From: an uncultured Clostridia bacterium
Lineage (GTDB): Bacteria; Bacillota; Clostridia; Lachnospirales; CAMVHY01
DNA length: 5,546 nucleotides
Assembly: GCA_946415665.1 (NCBI GenBank)
Contig: CAMKTI010000111.1
Coordinates: 1 to 5,546, forward strand
Reading direction: 5' to 3'
Below, in pieces: positions 1 to 4,966 of the stretch; the first letter of the stretch is position 1, and the number at the start of each line of letters is the position of its first letter. The translations under genes and the position numbers were made by a program. The notes under the pieces are model-generated. The model was not told the origin of the DNA. It searched no databases and was given only the letters and a program-made list of their open reading frames with translations.

Positions 1-2
1 AA

Positions 3-664
3 GATAATCGGAAATTTATCAATGCAGTTATTTGGATACTTAAAACAGGATCTCCATGGAGGTATTTGCCGCCAGATTATGGCAAGTGGGGTACAGTTCA
101 TCAAAGATTTATTCGATGGCAACGAAAAGGTATGTGGAAAAAATTATTTGAGATACTGAAAGGTGATGTGAGCTTTGAATGGCTAATGATAAGTTCGAGT
201 TATGTGAAAGCACATCAAGATACGGCTGGGGCTCGCGTCGGAAATCAGGCTATATCAAAAACAAAAGGGGGTTCAATTCGAAAATACATTTAGCCGTTAA
301 TGAGCACGGTATGCCTGTAAAATCTATCGTTACAGATAAAACGTAGGCCGATTGTAAAAAAGCTATTAACTTGCTCAAAAATCTTGATCCAAAATTATTA
401 TTTGCAGATCATGCTTATGATACCAACGAAATCTTGTCTTATATTGCAAAACGAAACATAAAATCCGTTATTCCTCCAAAACGCAACAGACTTGAACAAC
501 GTGGTTATAATCATAAACTTTATCGCTTTAGACATATTATCAAGAATACTTTCCCTGCTTTTAAATGTTGGCGCGGTGTCGCCACCCGATACGCTAAAAC
601 ACTCGATGATTTCATCGCTTCTATTTATGTTCGTTTTATCTTTATGTATTTGTCATTCTTCTAA
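3..664 (+). pseudogene. IS5-family DDE transposase (orfA + orfB), inactivated
   Basis: Would encode a DDE transposase that cuts and joins the IS ends. The first frame is open from the window edge and matches the family N-terminal part (WILKTGSPWRYLPPDYG, then GTVHQRFIRW and KAHQDTAGAR) until TAG at 291-293. The homologous protein continues in the -1 frame from the A4G5 run at 263-271 (KGGFNSKIHLAVNEHGMPV), through ADHAYDT and the RNRLEQR and CWRGVATRYAK motifs, to TAA at 662-664. A TAG at 344-346 interrupts this second frame at the family's T-x-ADC motif. Two catalytic acids are lost: the first Asp is Ser (codon 192-194, MISSSYVKAH for the usual MIDS) and the Glu of H-[IL]-[IV]-E-N is Lys (542-544). 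The second Asp (407-409) remains. The frame change may be programmed, but the nonsense codon and lost residues make this a dead gene. Confidence 0.88.
263..271 (+). other. Putative -1 frameshift site joining orfA to orfB (left IS)
   Basis: A run of four A and five G (codons AAA GGG GGT in the zero frame) lies exactly where homology passes from the first to the second transposase frame. Shifting back one base gives KGG-F-NSKIHLAV, the family spacing with no residue gained or lost. The zero-frame TAG follows 24 bases after the GGG codon. The second IS has the same arrangement. No downstream stimulatory stem or upstream Shine-Dalgarno was established. A one-base deletion from an original G6 is the alternative. 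Confidence 0.5.
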
Positions 665-689
665 ATTTTTTTCATGTAGACACTATCTA

Positions 690-888
690 GATAGTTTTTA
701 AACAACAAATAAAAAGGCCGCGAGTTAATTCTTATCCACGGTTTTTTTTTTGTTTTTCTTACAGTTAATTTTATATGGGCAGTTTTTGCACTCTGAATTT
801 TTTATTTTTTTTACACAACCCAAAATAACCAAATATAATAAAATAATTATTATTAAATCCAAATTCTAACGCCCCATTTTTTTATTTT
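690..888. other. Intergenic region between left IS and feoB
   Basis: About 200 bases, very A+T rich with long T runs. I find no open reading frame with recognisable homology, no tRNA and no clear promoter. The only structure of note is the weak hairpin plus T-tract at 711-751, described separately. It contains the 3' flank of feoB. Confidence 0.6.
711..751. terminator. Weak, possibly bidirectional terminator
   Basis: CCGCG (718-722) faces CACGG (737-741), flanked by A5 (711-715) on one side and T10 (742-751) on the other. On the minus strand this gives CCGUG/CGCGG, five pairs with one G-U, followed by CC and a T-tract, so it could end the feoAB transcript about 150 bases past the feoB stop. 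On the plus strand the same stem has a C-A mismatch but a longer T run. The loop is long (14 bases) and the stem short, so this is tentative. Confidence 0.3.
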
Positions 889-2838
889 TTAACACAAAAA
901 TAAATTTCCGAGATTATAAATCAAAAAACAAATTATCCACGCTACAAATATTTCTAGCAAAACCGCCAGACAGGTTAATTTATAAGAATTTAATTCGCGT
1001 CTTATAACACACACAGTTGCAACACACGGAACATACAACGAAATGAAAATCATATAACAATATGCTCCCAACGGACTCAAAATTTCTTTTAAATCATATT
1101 TTACATTCAAAAATAAAATATTTAGCGAACTTATAATATTTTCTTTTGCGATAAATCCACTTAATAACGCGCTACATAATCTCCAATCATTAAATCCAAT
1201 CCGTTTAAAAACCGGCACAAACAATTTCCCTATAAAACCTAAAATACTTTCAGAGTTATCTTTTACTAAATTTAATTTAAAATCAAAATTTTCTGCGAAC
1301 CAAATTCCAATCGACGCCAGTAATAATACACTTCCTGCTTTTTCCACAAAATCTTTTGCTTTCTCAAAAACGTTTTTTAACAAATTTTTAAATATAGGCA
1401 ATCTATATGTCGGCAATTCCATTAAAAAATCATCTGCCTCGCCAATTAAAACAAACTTATTTAAAATCAACCCAACCAAAACAAAAATTATTATTCCCAA
1501 CAAATAAATACTAAAAACAACTAGCCCAACATTTTTTTCAAAAAATATATTCGCAAGCATAATATAAATTGGCATTCGCGCACTACACGAAACAAACGGC
1601 AACAAAAAAATCGCCAGCGTTTTATCTCTTTTTTTTTCAAGTGTTCTTGTCGACATTATAGCTGGCACCGTACAACCAAATCCTAATAAAACCGAAATAA
1701 TAGATTTCCCAGACAAACCAATTTTTCTTAACGGCTTGTCCATAATAAATGCAACGCGCGAAATATATCCGCTGTCTTCTATAAAACATAAACAAAAAAA
1801 CAAAATTATTATTTGCGGCAAAAAAACTAAAATCGCTCCAACTCCATGAATAATTCCATTTACGATTAAATCAATTAAAATCTTATTTACATTCAAATCC
1901 AACAAAACATTTTTTACCCAACTAACCAAATCATATCTAATAAATTTTTCTATATACCCCGAAAAAATTCTTCCACCAAGATCAAAACTCAACTCAAAAA
2001 TAAAAAACATAATTAAAAAAAACACCGGCAGCGCCAAATATTTATTTAATAAAATCCTATCTATCCTATCCGAAAAATCAATTCCGCCATCTTTTTTTAC
2101 ATATTTATTACACAACTCATCAATAAATTTATATCTATCCCGCGCAATAATTTCATTCCAATCTTTATCTTCTATTTTTAGCTCATCAAACAAATTTTCT
2201 TTTTTAATATCAAATCCACTTAAAAAATTTTTATCATCTTCCATCATTTTAAAAGCAATCAAAAGCGAACATCCAATTTTATCAACAATCTCACTAGCAA
2301 AAAAAAATTCTTCTGTCCCAAACAAAAAACTCTTTGCTTTTAAATTATTATCAAAATCAAATCTATAAATTTCATGAAGTAAATTATCTAACCCACTATT
2401 TCTTGCCGCCGATATTTTTATAATATTTATTTCCAAAAAATCCATCATGCCATTTAAATTTATTTTATCGCCGTGCTTATCAAATTCATCTGCCATATTT
2501 AAAACTAAAAAAATATTTAACCCCGTATCTATTAATTGCGACGTCAAATACAAATTTCGTTCTAAATTATTAATATCAATCACATTTATTATCAAATCAA
2601 TTTTATTATTAAACAAATAATCACGCGAAACAATTTCATCTTCAGAATATCCCGACAAAGAATAAATTCCTGGCAAATCAACCAAATTAAAATCTTTATC
2701 TTTTATTTTTAAAATCTTTTTTTTCTCAGAAACAGTAACGCCTGACCAATTTCCAACATATTCTTTACTTGCGGTCAATTTATTAAACAAACTTGTCTTT
2801 CCGCAATTTGGATTCCCAACCAAAACAATATTTTTCAT
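889..2838 (-). CDS. feoB: FeoB, ferrous iron transporter with N-terminal GTPase domain
   Basis: Inner-membrane Fe2+ importer with a cytosolic G protein-like domain, working with FeoA. The 649-residue length is normal for the single-FeoB form. The G domain is complete: G1 GNPNCGKT at 8-15, G2 Thr in NWSGVTV near 35, G3 DLPG at 54-57, G4 NMAD at 114-117, G5 SAA near 143. A helical regulatory segment follows (about 160-255), then hydrophobic helices from about 268 to the C-terminus. The family's Cys-containing gate motifs are present: GFGCTVPAIM around 386-395, SCSARMP at 417-423 and YVPCVATV around 602-609. EDSGYISRVAFIMD (354-367) is also typical. The start is the ATG 8 bases after the feoA stop; no strong Shine-Dalgarno precedes it, so translational coupling to feoA is likely. 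No frameshift or premature stop is seen. There is no feoC downstream. The coding strand is extremely A+T rich and G exceeds C. Confidence 0.97.
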   Translation of the reverse strand: MKNIVLVGNPNCGKTSLFNKLTASKEYVGNWSGVTVSEKKKILKIKDKDFNLVDLPGIYSLSGYSEDEIVSRDYLFNNKIDLIINVIDINNLERNLYLTSQLIDTGLNIFLVLNMADEFDKHGDKINLNGMMDFLEINIIKISAARNSGLDNLLHEIYRFDFDNNLKAKSFLFGTEEFFFASEIVDKIGCSLLIAFKMMEDDKNFLSGFDIKKENLFDELKIEDKDWNEIIARDRYKFIDELCNKYVKKDGGIDFSDRIDRILLNKYLALPVFFLIMFFIFELSFDLGGRIFSGYIEKFIRYDLVSWVKNVLLDLNVNKILIDLIVNGIIHGVGAILVFLPQIIILFFCLCFIEDSGYISRVAFIMDKPLRKIGLSGKSIISVLLGFGCTVPAIMSTRTLEKKRDKTLAIFLLPFVSCSARMPIYIMLANIFFEKNVGLVVFSIYLLGIIIFVLVGLILNKFVLIGEADDFLMELPTYRLPIFKNLLKNVFEKAKDFVEKAGSVLLLASIGIWFAENFDFKLNLVKDNSESILGFIGKLFVPVFKRIGFNDWRLCSALLSGFIAKENIISSLNILFLNVKYDLKEILSPLGAYCYMIFISLYVPCVATVCVIRRELNSYKLTCLAVLLEIFVAWIICFLIYNLGNLFLC

Positions 2839-2846
2839 AATTTTAT

Positions 2847-3089
2847 TTAATCCGCTAAATACACTTTTATATTTTTTGCCACATTTTTATTTAAACCAAA
2901 AAGACATCCGCGTACAACAATCATAATTGGATCACCAAAAAGTGCTTGCTCCATAAATTTAATTTTTTCGCCCCGAATAAAACCTAAATCATTTAATTTT
3001 TGCTTATAGACACCGTTTTTTATTTCCGCAATTATTCCAAAACCAAATTTTTTTACTTCCGTAAGCATAAAACTTTTTTTCTTATCCAT
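2847..3089 (-). CDS. feoA: FeoA, small SH3-like partner of FeoB
   Basis: An 80-residue cytosolic protein of the FeoA family, which adopts an SH3-like fold and supports FeoB-dependent ferrous iron uptake. Length is typical (about 75-85 residues). Recognisable core: KLNDLGFIRGEKI at about 31-43, the loop FGDPIMIVVRG at about 51-61, and a closing hydrophobic strand (FGLNKNVAKNIKV). The ATG is preceded on the coding strand by AAGGATGG (3104-3097), a reasonable Shine-Dalgarno at proper spacing, which supports this start. It lies 8 bases upstream of feoB, so the two form an operon. Only about 30 bases separate the start from the tRNA terminator hairpin. I see no convincing promoter or Fur-box palindrome in that gap, so expression may depend partly on read-through. 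Confidence 0.94.
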   Translation of the reverse strand: MDKKKSFMLTEVKKFGFGIIAEIKNGVYKQKLNDLGFIRGEKIKFMEQALFGDPIMIVVRGCLFGLNKNVAKNIKVYLAD

Positions 3090-3096
3090 TTAAATC

Positions 3097-3104
3097 CCAT
3101 CCTT
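3097..3104 (-). promoter_or_regulatory. Ribosome binding site of feoA
   Basis: The minus strand reads AAGGATGG, with AGGA as the Shine-Dalgarno core, ending 7 bases before the ATG at 3089. It contrasts with feoB, which has no comparable site. Confidence 0.6.
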
Positions 3105-3122
3105 AAAAATATTTTTTAATCC

Positions 3123-3146
3123 AAAAGTTAGCTCAAGCTAACTTTT
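3123..3146 (-). terminator. Terminator-like perfect hairpin after the tRNA operon
   Basis: AAAAGTTAGC (3123-3132) and GCTAACTTTT (3137-3146) are exact reverse complements around a 4-base loop: ten perfect pairs whose 3' arm ends in four U on either strand. It lies 10 bases past the discriminator of the last tRNA-Gln and 33 bases before feoA, on the strand of both. It most likely ends the tRNA transcript. The U-tract beyond the stem is interrupted (GGATTAAAAAA), so leakage into feoAB is possible. Confidence 0.75.
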
Positions 3147-3156
3147 AAGTAAAAAA

Positions 3157-3228
3157 CTGGGCCGGAAGGATTTGAACCCTCGATGTCGGAGTCAGAGTCC
3201 GATGCCTTAACCCCTTGGCTACGACCCA
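3157..3228 (-). tRNA. tRNA-Gln (anticodon CUG)
   Basis: A 72-base cloverleaf. Acceptor TGGGTCG pairs with CGGCCCA (one G-U), including the U1-A72 pair usual for Gln, with discriminator G. The anticodon stem TCGGA/TCCGA encloses the loop CTCTGAC, giving CUG, which reads CAG. The T arm GAGGG TTCAAAT CCTTC allows one wobble. CCA is not encoded. It is the third and last gene of the tRNA operon and similar to the neighbouring Gln tRNA, suggesting origin by tandem duplication. Confidence 0.95.
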
Positions 3229-3238
3229 ACAAATAAAA

Positions 3239-3310
3239 CTGGGCTGGAAGGATTCGAACCTTCGAGTGCAGGAGTCAAAGTCCTGTGCCTTACCACTTGG
3301 CGACAACCCA
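3239..3310 (-). tRNA. tRNA-Gln (anticodon UUG)
   Basis: A 72-base cloverleaf. Acceptor TGGGTTG pairs with CAGCCCA (one G-U), discriminator G. The anticodon stem CAGGA/TCCTG encloses CTTTGAC, giving UUG, which reads CAA and by wobble CAG. The T arm GAAGG TTCGAAT CCTTC is fully paired. CCA is not encoded. It lies 10 bases upstream of the CUG copy. Confidence 0.95.
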
Positions 3311-3328
3311 ATAAATTTTACAGCAAAC

Positions 3329-3413
3329 TGCAGTTGGGGGGACTCGAACCCCCAAGGCCTAAGCAACCATTAGATCCTTAGTCTAACGCGTATACCAATT
3401 CCGCCACAACTGC
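3329..3413 (-). tRNA. tRNA-Leu (anticodon AAG)
   Basis: An 85-base type II tRNA. Acceptor GCAGTTG pairs perfectly with CAACTGC, discriminator A as expected for Leu. The D arm contains GGCGGAATTGGTATACGC. The anticodon stem TTAGA/TCTAA encloses the loop C-T-AAG-G-A, with U33 and purine 37 in place, so the anticodon reads AAG. The variable arm is long, as in Leu tRNAs. The T arm is GGGGG TTCGAGT CCCCC. CCA is not encoded. An A at position 34 is unusual for a bacterial Leu tRNA; it would decode CUU, and also CUC and CUA if deaminated to inosine. First gene of the operon. Confidence 0.93.
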
Positions 3414-3433
3414 CGAAACACCATACCAGTCTT

Positions 3434-3462
3434 ATTTTTGCACACAAAAACTTGTTTGTCAA
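3434..3462 (-). promoter_or_regulatory. Promoter of the tRNA operon
   Basis: On the minus strand the consensus -35 TTGACA (3462-3457) is followed after exactly 17 bases by the -10-like AAAAAT (3439-3434, four of six matches to TATAAT). Transcription would start near 3427, about 14 bases before mature tRNA-Leu. The perfect -35 and spacing suit a sigma-70 type stable-RNA promoter. Confidence 0.72.
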
Positions 3463-3624
3463 GTTAAAATTCATTTTCGTTATGTTTTTTGTCATGCAAA
3501 CACTACAACGGATCTAATTTATGCACTAAAACAAATCAAAAAAAATTATTTTCACAGCGATAATTTTACATAAATACATAGATAAGCAGAAACATATTAC
3601 ATAAAATCAAACCCGTTGTAAACT
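3463..3624. other. Non-coding gap between the tRNA promoter and the trpB remnant
   Basis: About 160 A+T-rich bases. I translated the minus strand beyond the last trpB-like codon and found nothing matching the missing trpB C-terminus (family motif VNLSGRGDKD). No tRNA, terminator or IS end was recognised. The 3' end of trpB was presumably deleted or replaced here. Confidence 0.55.
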
Positions 3625-4681
3625 TCACAAATTCGACTTTGCCAGCTTTAAAGCATACGCAATTGCATGTGAACTTTCTAGCGCTGGAATGATTCCTTCT
3701 TGTTTAAATAGACAATAAAACGCCTCAATCGCTTCTTTATCATCGATCAAATCATATTTTACACGCCCGATTTCATTTAAATAACAATTAAATAACAATT
3801 AAATAACAATGTTTTGGCCCAATTCCAGGATAATTTAATCCGCTCACAATAGAATAGGCATTTGCCGGCATTCCTTTTTCATCCTGCAATAATTTGCATT
3901 TAAAACCATGAATAATCCCATCTTTTCCATATGTGATACTTGCTGCATTTTCTCCAAGTTTATTTTCCTTTCCTAAAGCTTCAACGCCATAAATATCTAC
4001 TGCTTTATCTTCAAGAAATCCGCTAAATAATTCAATTGCATTTGAACCGCCGCAAAAACATGCACAAACACACTCTGGTAATTTGCCCGTTTGTTCAAGA
4101 AATTGCTTTTTTGCTTCTCGTCCAACAACAAACTGAAAACATCCTATCATCATCGGAAAAGGATGCGGCCCAACCGCCGAACCAATCGCATACATAGCTT
4201 CATTATAACTTTTTAGATAAGTGATAAACGCTTCATCGACTGCTTTCTTTAAAGTTTTTGTTCCAGAATTTATAGAGATAACGTTTGCGCCTAAAATTTT
4301 CATTCGATCAACATTTGGTTTTTCTTTTTCTACATCAACTGTGCCCATATAAATATCACATTCCAATTCCATCAATGCCGACGCTATTGCAATGGCAACT
4401 CCATGTTATCCTACTCCAGTTTCCGCAATTAATTTTTTCTTGTCCATTTTTTGCAACAAAGCTTCTCTTAACAAATGATTTATTTTACGCGCACCTGTAT
4501 GATTTAAATCTTCGCGCTTTAAATATATATCGCACGAGTAAATTCTCGAAAGATTTTTTGTGCAAAAAACAAACGATGGCCGACCGGCATAATTTTTTTA
4601 TAAATCGTTTAATGCATTATCAAAAGTCGGATCATCTTTATGAAATAAAAAATCATCATTAATTTTTCTAAATTTCTGTTT
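3625..4681 (-). pseudogene. trpB: Tryptophan synthase beta subunit, degraded
   Basis: TrpB is the PLP enzyme that condenses indole and serine to tryptophan. Homology runs from about the 30th residue of a typical TrpB (DDPTFDNALNDL) through NYAGRPSF, YLKREDLNHTGARKIN with the PLP lysine, LIAETGVG-HG, DIYMGTVDVEKEKPNV, GSAVGPHPFPMMI, CGGSNA, GLNYPGIGPKHCYL and EGIIPALESSHAIAYALKLA. Lesions: the 5' end is cut off at the IS junction (4682); TAA at 4600-4598 (Leu in homologues) and at 4408-4406 (Gln of GAGQHG); a 22-base tandem expansion at 3777-3809 shifts the frame after HCYL; the C-terminal ~40 residues after ALKLA are absent, with TGA at 3627-3625. The phosphate-binding glycine loop also reads CGGSN rather than GGGSN. 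A 195-codon open stretch (4375-3788) remains but is an internal fragment without a plausible start. G+C looks higher than in feoAB. Confidence 0.93.
3777..3809. repeat. Three tandem copies of an 11-bp unit inside trpB
   Basis: TTAAATAACAA occurs three times head to tail with no mismatch (3777-3787, 3788-3798, 3799-3809). One copy suffices to encode the expected CYLNEIGRV continuation of TrpB; the two extra copies add 22 bases and shift the frame, creating the stop at 3790-3788. Slipped-strand expansion is the obvious origin. Confidence 0.95.
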
Positions 4682-4683
4682 TA

Positions 4684-4696
4684 GAGAGTGTCGACA
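4684..4696. repeat. Inverted-repeat end of the right IS at the trpB junction
   Basis: GAGAGTGTCGACA is preceded by TA, as is the homologous end of the left element (675-687 plus TA at 688-689). It marks where the IS broke trpB. The opposite end is outside the window, so a target duplication cannot be verified. Confidence 0.6.
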
Positions 4697-4728
4697 AAGA
4701 CGAAAAAAATTAAATAAAACAGCAAAGT

Positions 4729-4745
4729 AATAAATGATAAACAAA
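4729..4745. repeat. Direct repeat, copy A
   Basis: AATAAATGATAAACAAA shares 12 identical bases, then one indel, with AATAAATGATAACAAA at 4948-4963, in the same orientation 219 bases apart. Similarity extends a few bases to the left (AGCAAAGT versus AGAAAAG). The pair brackets the promoter/hairpin cassette. Confidence 0.55.
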
Positions 4746-4770
4746 AGAACAGCATTTCACCAAATGCTAT
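4742..4770 (-). terminator. Terminator-like hairpin in the tail of the right IS
   Basis: On the minus strand AGCATTT and AAATGCT pair perfectly around GGTG (4768-4751). Two further pairs at the base (A-U, U-G) are possible, and the stem is followed by TTCTTTTGTTT. Stem, short loop and U-rich trailer fit intrinsic termination. It lies about 100 bases downstream of the promoter at 4877-4905 on the same strand. Confidence 0.55.
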
Positions 4771-4870
4771 TTAATCCACTCCCTACTATGAGTAGCTACT
4801 AAATTCTCGCTTGTCAAACAAAAAATAAAATTTTTATGAGCTTGCTTTTATTAGCAAAAATCAAAACTCA
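4745..4870 (-). ncRNA. Candidate small RNA or leader RNA, unrecognised family
   Basis: The transcript predicted from the promoter at 4877-4905 to the terminator at 4742-4770 is about 125 bases. It has a 5' hairpin (AUGAGUUU 4871-4864 with AAGCUCAU 4843-4836, one G-U), then two mutually exclusive hairpins: CUACUC/GAGUGG (4795-4790 with 4781-4776) or CUACU/AGUAG (4795-4791 with 4787-4783), then the terminator stem. The two reading frames I tried from its first ATG are short and match nothing. It matches no riboswitch, T-box, 6S or SRP RNA motif I know. It lies on the strand of trpB and of the IS. Function and expression are unknown. Confidence 0.35.
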
Positions 4871-4876
4871 TTTTCG

Positions 4877-4905
4877 ATGATAAACCAAAATTCTTTGTCT
4901 GTCAA
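4877..4905 (-). promoter_or_regulatory. Strong promoter in the tail of the right IS, reading towards trpB
   Basis: On the minus strand TTGACA (4905-4900) is followed after exactly 17 bases by TATCAT (4882-4877, five of six matches to TATAAT). Start would be near 4870. It is the best promoter match in the window and has no intact gene downstream; it reads through the hairpin cassette into the IS end and the trpB remnant. Confidence 0.65.
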
Positions 4906-4947
4906 GTAGCAAACAAAATTTTTTTAAAGAAAATAGTTTTAGAAAAG

Positions 4948-4963
4948 AATAAATGATAACAAA
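4948..4963. repeat. Direct repeat, copy B
   Basis: Partner of the repeat at 4729-4745. This copy lies just past the stop codon of the right transposase, so it marks the transposase-proximal border of the extra ~219 bases in the tail. Confidence 0.5.
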
Positions 4964-4966
4964 AAA

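Larger units (their letters stand above)
1..689 (+). mobile_element. IS5-family insertion sequence, 3' part, decayed
   Basis: This is the right-hand portion of an IS5-family element; its left end lies outside the window. It contains the transposase remnant at 3-664. Ten bases after that stop codon begins TGTAGACACTATC (675-687), which read on the minus strand is GATAGTGTCTACA. It closely resembles GAGAGTGTCGACA at the inner end of the second element (4684-4696), so both are taken as inverted-repeat ends. The bases just outside, TA at 688-689, fit the short TA/TNA-type target duplication known for some IS5 groups. The matching left end is not visible, so the duplication cannot be confirmed. 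Confidence 0.8.

Noticed and set aside
492..701. A 69-codon plus-strand open frame.
   Set aside because: It is an out-of-frame shadow of the left transposase and runs across the IS end.
3145..3366. A 73-codon minus-strand open frame.
   Set aside because: It lies across the two tRNA-Gln genes and part of tRNA-Leu; its protein has no recognisable features.
3788..4375. The 195-codon open stretch as a functional short TrpB.
   Set aside because: It lacks the PLP lysine and both ends of the fold, and its first ATG is an internal Met of the family with no ribosome binding site that I can see.
4285..4662. A 125-codon plus-strand open frame.
   Set aside because: It is antisense to trpB, whose homology on the other strand is unmistakable.
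4789..4817. Second promoter on the minus strand (TTGACA, 17 bases, TACTCA).
   Set aside because: The -35 is perfect but the -10 matches TATAAT only at its first two bases.
4742..4870. trp leader with TRAP-type (G/U)AG triplets: seven GAG/UAG triplets lie in the minus-strand transcript upstream of trpB.
   Set aside because: Spacings are irregular (0 to 9 bases) rather than the 2-3 needed, and an IS end separates the region from trpB. Chance in an A/G/U-rich stretch is likely.
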